9,214 nt of DNA from Thermoleophilia bacterium (GTDB taxonomy: Bacteria; Actinomycetota; Thermoleophilia; Gaiellales; Gaiellaceae), in NCBI GenBank assembly GCA_013362295.1, contig JABFWJ010000308.1, positions 1-9,214 on the forward strand. The letters run 5' to 3'. The position numbers and the translations under genes are program-made. Under the pieces are notes generated by a model. That model was given only the letters and a program-made list of their open reading frames with translations. It was not told the origin of the DNA and ran no database searches. The first letter of the stretch is position 1; each line of letters opens with the position of its first letter. Shown here in pieces: positions 6,299-9,214 of the stretch.

Positions 6299-6607
6299 AT
6301 GGACGTCGAGCTCGCGCGGCAGCAGTGGCGGGACGGGAACCGCCGCGTCGAGGACACGCGCGGGAACCACGCGCGCTACGTGCAGCTGACCGGGCAGGTG
6401 GACGTCGTGGTCGCCGGCCTGCGCCGGCGCGTCGGGCAGGTCTTCACGCTGGCGGAGCTGGTCGAGGCCTACGGCGGGGCCGACGACTGGGCGCGCGAGC
6501 TGCTCGAGGAGGCAGATCCCGAGGGCCCGCCGCCCGCGGAGCCGGGAACCGTCGCCGACGCGGCCTTCCACGTCTACGCCCGCGGGGCGACCGACTACCG
6601 CCCGTGA
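6299..6607 (+). CDS. Small soluble helical protein of unknown function
   Basis: 102 residues from ATG 6299, one base after the DUF501 stop, ending at a TGA that overlaps the next start. It has no signal peptide, membrane segment or cysteine. Residues 1-45 are amphipathic and charged (QQWRDGNRRVEDTRGNHARY), suggesting a helix pair. VGQVFTLAELVEAYGGADDWARELLEE (45-71) looks like a small helical unit, and the end AAFHVYARGATDYRP (88-102) is compact and likely conserved. I do not recognise a named family. Codon use with G/C in third positions and tight coupling on both sides support a real gene. The context suggests a partner of the division/DUF501 operon, without direct proof. Confidence 0.7.
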   Translation: MDVELARQQWRDGNRRVEDTRGNHARYVQLTGQVDVVVAGLRRRVGQVFTLAELVEAYGGADDWARELLEEADPEGPPPAEPGTVADAAFHVYARGATDYRP

Positions 6608-6789
6608 GGCGCGGTCTCCTGCTCGCGCTCGCGGTGCTCGCCGTCTTCGCCCTCGGCGTGGCGCTCGGACAGGCACTCGACGACAACTCGCAGCCCGGCG
6701 GGCAGCAGACGCTGATCCGGACGCTCCGCCCGCTCCCGCTGGCCCCGGCAGCCCGCGAAACGGTGACCGTGACGGTCCAGAACAGGTAA
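6604..6789 (+). CDS. Small single-pass membrane protein
   Basis: 61 residues from GTG 6604, which overlaps the previous stop as GTGA. The N-terminus is two arginines followed by a strongly hydrophobic helix (about 4-24: LLLALAVLAVFALGVALGQAL). After it come a polar spacer (DDNSQPGGQ) and an extended tail rich in Thr, Pro and Val (TLIRTLRPLPLAPAA, then TVTVTVQNR), which would lie outside the cell if the positive-inside rule holds. The helix could instead be an uncleaved signal anchor. I know no function. The coupled start and the abrupt fit to the upstream gene argue for translation. It is the last gene of the run that starts at 5547; a new promoter region follows. Confidence 0.65.
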   Translation: MRRGLLLALAVLAVFALGVALGQALDDNSQPGGQQTLIRTLRPLPLAPAARETVTVTVQNR

Positions 6790-6815
6790 TCCGTTTAGGT
6801 AGCTGCAGCTTTGGG

Positions 6816-6821
6816 TACTTT
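6816..6821 (+). promoter_or_regulatory. Putative -10 box for the HTH-receiver gene
   Basis: The 41-nt gap 6790-6830 is locally AT-rich compared with its surroundings. It contains TACTTT at 6816-6821, 9 nt before the ATG at 6831, and a weak TTTAGG at 6794-6799 with 16-nt spacing. No Shine-Dalgarno is visible before the ATG, so the mRNA would be leaderless or nearly so. Confidence 0.35.
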
Positions 6822-6830
6822 TACGGCCAC

Positions 6831-7406
6831 ATGGCGTTCCCCGGGAGACGAGCTCCGACTGGCGAGCCGGATTGGTTGACGCTGGGCCAGGCGGCGAAGT
6901 TCCTCGGAGTCGCCCAGTCCACGATCCGGAAGTGGTCCGACCAGGGCCGGGTTCCGGCCTTCTACACGCCGGGTGGCCACCGCCGCTACCGCCGGCGCGA
7001 TCTCGAGGCCTTTCTCGACCGTTCCGGTCCCGGCGGCCGAACGGGCGGGCCGCTGGTGCTCGTGGTCGACGACGACGAGCGCCTGCGGGAGTTCATGCGC
7101 GTCAACCTCGAGATGGAGGGCTACTCGGTGCGCGAGGCGGCGAGCGCCGAGGAGGCACTCGACGCGATCGAGGATCAGGCGCCCGAGCTGGTGCTCCTCG
7201 ACGTCGTGATGCCGGGGGTGGACGGCTGGCAGATGCTCCAGCGGATGCAGGAGCGCCACGGTTCGATCCCGGTGATCATGTTCAGCGGCCAGGTCGACGC
7301 CAACTCGGCGGGCGAGGCAGAGCAGCGCGGCGCGCGCGGCTTCGTCGGGAAGCCCTTCGATCCGCAGCAGCTGATCGAGCGCGCCAAGCAGCTCGTGCCG
7401 GCGTAG
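6831..7406 (+). CDS. MerR/excisionase-type HTH protein fused to a response-regulator receiver domain
   Basis: 191 residues. Residues 16-62 form a MerR-like/HTH_17 DNA-binding unit: LTLGQAAKFLGVAQSTIRKW, then the wing with FYTPGGHRRYRRRDLEAFL. After a Gly-rich linker (64-73) a complete receiver domain follows (75-190). Its acidic pocket is Asp80-Asp81-Asp82, the phosphoacceptor is Asp124 in VLLDVVMPGVDGW, the switch Ser is Ser152 (IMFSG) and the conserved Lys is Lys174 (GKPFD). All catalytic positions are present, so it should be phosphorylatable. The order HTH first, receiver second is reversed from ordinary response regulators. The protein probably binds DNA as a dimer and changes activity on phosphorylation. 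No histidine kinase gene is next to it, so the kinase is presumably elsewhere. It likely shares an mRNA with the PAP2 gene 7 nt downstream. Confidence 0.88.
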   Translation: MAFPGRRAPTGEPDWLTLGQAAKFLGVAQSTIRKWSDQGRVPAFYTPGGHRRYRRRDLEAFLDRSGPGGRTGGPLVLVVDDDERLREFMRVNLEMEGYSVREAASAEEALDAIEDQAPELVLLDVVMPGVDGWQMLQRMQERHGSIPVIMFSGQVDANSAGEAEQRGARGFVGKPFDPQQLIERAKQLVPA

Positions 7407-7413
7407 CCGGCCG

Positions 7414-7983
7414 TTGGGCTGGGAGAAGCACCTCGAGCACTGGCTCGTCGGTGAGCGCACCGGCTGGCTCGACTGGTTCTTCATCGCGCTGTCGTGGATC
7501 GGCACGCTCGGGCTCGTGTGGGTCGCGATCGCCCTGGCGATCGCCCTCACCTGGCGCCGGCCCGCCATCGCCCTCACCGTCGTCGTGGCCGACTTCGGCT
7601 CCGATCTCCTGGCCGACGTCGGGAAGGCGCTCGTGCACCGCCATCGCCCGTTCGAGCATCAGCTCGGCCCGCGCTCGTCCACGCACTCGTTTCCGTCGGG
7701 CCACGCCGCGACGAGCTTCGCCTGTGCGACGGTGCTCTCGTATTACGCCCCGCGGCTCCGCCTGCCCCTCGTCGTGCTCGCGGCCCTGATCGCGCTCTCC
7801 CGGGTCTACAACGCGATGCACTACCCGACGGACGTCCTCGCCGGATCGCTGCTCGGCGTCGTTACAGCTCTTCTGCTGCTTGCAGCAGTCCGCCGGCGAT
7901 CACGCCCAGGGCGGCGACCAGGGCAATCCAGATCCCGATCCCCCGGCCGTCGGCGGGGAGGACGGCGTCGGGGATCGAGATGA
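7414..7983 (+). CDS. PAP2-family membrane phosphatase
   Basis: 189 residues from TTG 7414, the only suitable in-frame start. All three PAP2 phosphatase motifs are present: KALVHRHRP (Lys71 to Arg78-Pro79), PSGH (95-98, catalytic-side His98) and SRVYNAMHYPTD (Ser129-Arg130, nucleophile His136, Asp140). Hydrophobic helices are seen at about 20-47, 50-68, 100-112, 117-130 and 141-158. The family removes phosphate from lipid phosphates such as phosphatidate or undecaprenyl pyrophosphate with the active site on the outer face; the exact substrate cannot be told. After residue 158 the protein is an Arg-rich low-complexity tail (RRRSRPGRRPG and onward). Codons from about residue 150 lie opposite the coding region of the convergent gene, so this tail is probably an accidental read-through extension. 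It starts 7 nt after the HTH-receiver gene. Confidence 0.9.
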   Translation: MGWEKHLEHWLVGERTGWLDWFFIALSWIGTLGLVWVAIALAIALTWRRPAIALTVVVADFGSDLLADVGKALVHRHRPFEHQLGPRSSTHSFPSGHAATSFACATVLSYYAPRLRLPLVVLAALIALSRVYNAMHYPTDVLAGSLLGVVTALLLLAAVRRRSRPGRRPGQSRSRSPGRRRGGRRRGSR

Positions 7984-8341
7984 CGCGAATCAGGACGAAG
8001 ATGGCGGCCAGCGCGCCCAGGGCCAGGACGAGCAGGCTCTCCGGGATCGACGGTGGGAGCTCGAAGCCGAGCTCGTGCAAGGCCACCACGGCCACCACGG
8101 CGAGACCGATGAAGAAGACCAGCTTGCCCAGCACGCCGCTGTGCCAGCCGATCACGGCCAGCTTGACGCCCACGCCGGAGCCGGCGTACCAGTCCATGAA
8201 GGACGAAAGGGCGAGCACGAGCCCCGCGATCCACGTGACCCGCTCGCCGGCGGCCCAGAGGCCCCCGGCCGGGGCGGCGCGTGCGTAATCCGGCGCGCCC
8301 GCGGGCGGCGCCTCGAGCTCGAAGAAGTCAGGGGTTTCCAC
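7862..8341 (-). CDS. Conserved four-helix membrane protein of unknown function
   Basis: 159 residues from GTG 8341 on the minus strand. A soluble N-terminus rich in Pro, Ala and acidic residues (1-33) is followed by four hydrophobic helices at about 35-53, 72-90, 102-122 and 135-154. Notable segments are FMDWYAGSGVGVK and IGWHSG in the first loop, and ISIPDAVLPADGRGIGIW between helices 3 and 4. The end is acidic (AAEEL). I have no named family for it; the sequence style resembles small membrane proteins found in Thermoleophilia. The ATG-like CAT at 8347-8349 is out of frame. CATAAT lies 6 nt before the GTG, supporting a leaderless start at 8341. Its last 122 nt overlap the 3' end of the PAP2 gene on the other strand. 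It is divergent from the zinc-ribbon gene, 72 nt away. Confidence 0.75.
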   Translation of the reverse strand: METPDFFELEAPPAGAPDYARAAPAGGLWAAGERVTWIAGLVLALSSFMDWYAGSGVGVKLAVIGWHSGVLGKLVFFIGLAVVAVVALHELGFELPPSIPESLLVLALGALAAIFVLIRVISIPDAVLPADGRGIGIWIALVAALGVIAGGLLQAAEEL

Positions 8342-8347
8342 GCCGCC

Positions 8348-8353
8348 ATTATG
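8348..8353 (-). promoter_or_regulatory. Putative -10 box CATAAT for the membrane protein gene
   Basis: On the minus strand CATAAT, one base from the TATAAT consensus, is followed by 6 nt (GGCGGC) and then GTG 8341. The spacing predicts transcription starting at the GTG itself. No convincing -35 is visible. Confidence 0.45.
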
Positions 8354-8413
8354 GGGATCACTCCGGTCAGAGGGTGAAACTGGATGAAAGATGGGGTACC
8401 GTTAGGGGGTCGC

Positions 8414-8626
8414 ATGCTTGATCAGGCTCGGCACGGAAACAGCACCGACGAGGACTTCGTCGAGTTCTTCCGGACCGGCACGCAGGCGGCCGGCGAGTAT
8501 CACTGCGCGGACTGCGGCTACGGCGTCACGGTGCACGACACGCTGCCGCAGTGCCCGATGTGCTCCGGCACGTCGTGGGAGCCGCACGCGTGGAGCCCGT
8601 TCACACGCGCCGCGCGGCTGCAGTAG
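8414..8626 (+). CDS. Small zinc-ribbon protein
   Basis: 70 residues from ATG 8414. An earlier in-frame ATG at 8384 would add 10 residues, but AGGGGG at 8404-8409 is placed upstream of 8414 and there is no such signal for 8384. Residues 29-56 form a zinc ribbon: YHCADCGYG (Cys31, Cys34) and QCPMCSGTSWE (Cys47, Cys50), two CxxC knuckles 12 residues apart, the rubredoxin/zinc-ribbon pattern. The N-terminus (DEDFVEFFRTGTQ) is acidic and probably helical. Spacing and aromatic residues suggest a Zn-binding structural module rather than a redox rubredoxin, though iron binding cannot be excluded. Function unknown. It may be translated alone, and its transcript would end at the palindromic element that starts 15 nt after the stop. 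Confidence 0.75.
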   Translation: MLDQARHGNSTDEDFVEFFRTGTQAAGEYHCADCGYGVTVHDTLPQCPMCSGTSWEPHAWSPFTRAARLQ

Positions 8627-8640
8627 CTCCTGGGGTCAGA

Positions 8641-8673
8641 CGAATCTGATTCGGCGCAGCCGAACCAGATTCG
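8641..8673. repeat. Palindromic element copy C between convergent genes
   Basis: Arms 8641-8653 (CGAATCTGATTCG) and 8661-8673 (CGAACCAGATTCG) pair with one A-C mismatch, and the stem continues inward through GC/GC to a GCA loop. Outside it, GGGG (8632-8635) and CCCC (8683-8686), and GACGAA (8639-8644) and TTCGTC (8676-8681), can also pair. It fills the gap between two convergent genes (stops at 8626 and 8686), as expected of a bidirectional terminator. It shares 27 of 33 bases with the element after pyk. Confidence 0.6.
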
Positions 8674-8685
8674 AGTTCGTCGCCC

Positions 8686-8913
8686 CTAAACGCCGAAGAG
8701 CGTCTGCACTTCGTGCCACGCGGCGAGGATGACGAACGCCGTCGCGAACGCGAGCACGAACAGTGTCACCCAGAAGCGCACGTTCGAGCGTTTGACTGCG
8801 CTGCGCCGCTCCACCCGCGCGCGCCGTCGCGCACGCTCGCGCCGGTAGTTGCGTTCGATCGCCCGGGGATCGAGTGACGGCGCGTCGTCGTGGACCGGGG
8901 CGGGCTCTGCCAT
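8686..8913 (-). CDS. Small basic single-pass membrane protein
   Basis: 75 residues from ATG 8913 on the minus strand. Residues 1-17 are acidic/Pro-rich, 18-45 are extremely basic (IERNYRRERARRRARVERR and onward), and 46-66 are one hydrophobic helix (RFWVTLFVLAFATAFVILAAW), followed by a nine-residue tail. The positive-inside rule puts the basic region in the cytoplasm, where it could contact nucleic acid or the lipid surface. I know no family. TAGACT sits 6 nt before the ATG. The gene is convergent with the zinc-ribbon gene and divergent from the GAF-domain gene 31 nt away. The combination of promoter, start and membrane helix supports a real gene, but it is short and high-GC, so some doubt remains. 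Confidence 0.65.
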   Translation of the reverse strand: MAEPAPVHDDAPSLDPRAIERNYRRERARRRARVERRSAVKRSNVRFWVTLFVLAFATAFVILAAWHEVQTLFGV

Positions 8914-8919
8914 CCCCGC

Positions 8920-8925
8920 AGTCTA
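8920..8925 (-). promoter_or_regulatory. Putative -10 box TAGACT for the small basic membrane protein gene
   Basis: TAGACT on the minus strand is followed by 6 nt (GCGGGG) and then ATG 8913. This is the same geometry as the pyk promoter (TAGTCT, 6 nt, ATG). No -35 match is evident. Confidence 0.45.
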
Positions 8926-8944
8926 GGCAATATCCCCTGTAACG

Positions 8945-9214
8945 ATGGTCGTCGAGGCGCAGCGGCTCCCGGCCGAGACACTGGCGTGGGCAGCAGCCGA
9001 GGTCGCGGGCAGCGGTGATCTACGCTCCGCGCTCGGCGCACTCGCACGCGCCGCGGCGGAGGTCACGCGCGCCGATCTCGCAGTCGTGCGCGTCCTGGAC
9101 CTGGAGGGACAGCTCGTCGCCCGCGCGATCGCGCCGCAAGGCTCGGCGCTCGGGGCCGAGGTGGCGGGAACGCGCACCGCGTGCGATCGGGTCGCCGCCG
9201 GCGCGATCCCCGAG
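8945..9214 (+). CDS. GAF-domain protein, N-terminal fragment
   Basis: Frame open from ATG 8945 to the window edge, 90 residues with no stop. Residues about 24-66 read as the first helix and strands of a GAF domain: GDLRSALGALARAAAEVTRA (23-42), then DLAVVRVLDLEGQLVARAIAP (44-64). GAF domains bind small ligands or chromophores and usually sit at the front of sensor kinases, SpoIIE-type phosphatases or diguanylate cyclases; the output domain is beyond the window, so the final role is unknown. The coding strand is chosen because the frame shows a recognisable fold, while the antisense frame at 8923-9177 is a Ser/Arg/Ala-rich shadow. No Shine-Dalgarno is visible. The upstream 31 nt are shared with the divergent small gene. 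Confidence 0.65.
   Translation, partial: MVVEAQRLPAETLAWAAAEVAGSGDLRSALGALARAAAEVTRADLAVVRVLDLEGQLVARAIAPQGSALGAEVAGTRTACDRVAAGAIPE

Noticed and set aside
8923..9177. 84-codon minus-strand frame at the window end
   Set aside because: Ser/Ala/Arg-rich shadow of the GAF-domain frame and overlapping the divergent promoter region.

Overview
The window reads as chromosomal DNA of a high-GC actinobacterium. The gene order mfd - (lipoprotein) - mazG - eno - divIC/ftsB-like - DUF501 matches the block known from actinobacteria; in Mycobacterium tuberculosis it is mfd, mazG, lpqU, eno, Rv1024, Rv1025. Codon usage is strongly G/C-ending, GTG and TTG starts are common, and several promoters place a TAnnnT-type -10 box 6-7 nt before the start codon, as expected for leaderless actinobacterial mRNAs. 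Small proteins of the kind seen in Thermoleophilia (Gaiellales/Solirubrobacterales) suggest that class, but this is an inference from memory and was not tested.

Layout. Positions 1-3450, all plus strand and tightly packed: the 3' end of mfd (transcription-repair coupling), a SurA/PrsA-like exported foldase lipoprotein, mazG (NTP pyrophosphohydrolase) and eno (enolase). mazG and eno overlap as GTGA. Positions 3517-3915 on the minus strand hold a short peroxiredoxin-fold protein with no cysteine at all. Positions 4008-5420 hold pyk, so enolase and pyruvate kinase, the last two steps of glycolysis, sit almost side by side. Positions 5547-6789 are a four-gene run: a DivIC/FtsB-like division protein, a DUF501 protein, a small helical unknown, and a 61-residue one-pass membrane protein. 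Positions 6831-7983 carry an unusual MerR-type HTH plus receiver regulator and a PAP2 phosphatase starting 7 nt later. The rest is a four-helix membrane protein on the minus strand (overlapping the PAP2 gene tail to tail), a small zinc-ribbon protein, a small basic one-pass membrane protein on the minus strand, and the start of a GAF-domain protein that leaves the window.

Most of the window is conserved housekeeping. I found no phage, CRISPR, IS element, tRNA or rRNA, and no convincing new defence or biosynthetic system. The most interesting non-coding signal is a family of three related 33-35 nt palindromic elements placed just after eno, pyk and the zinc-ribbon gene. Two of the three lie in gaps between convergent genes. 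They look like a dispersed intergenic repeat, perhaps serving as terminators. Other points of interest are the cysteine-free peroxiredoxin relative, a mazG with no usable ATG/GTG/TTG at its expected start, a recurring leaderless-promoter geometry, and the HTH-receiver fusion.
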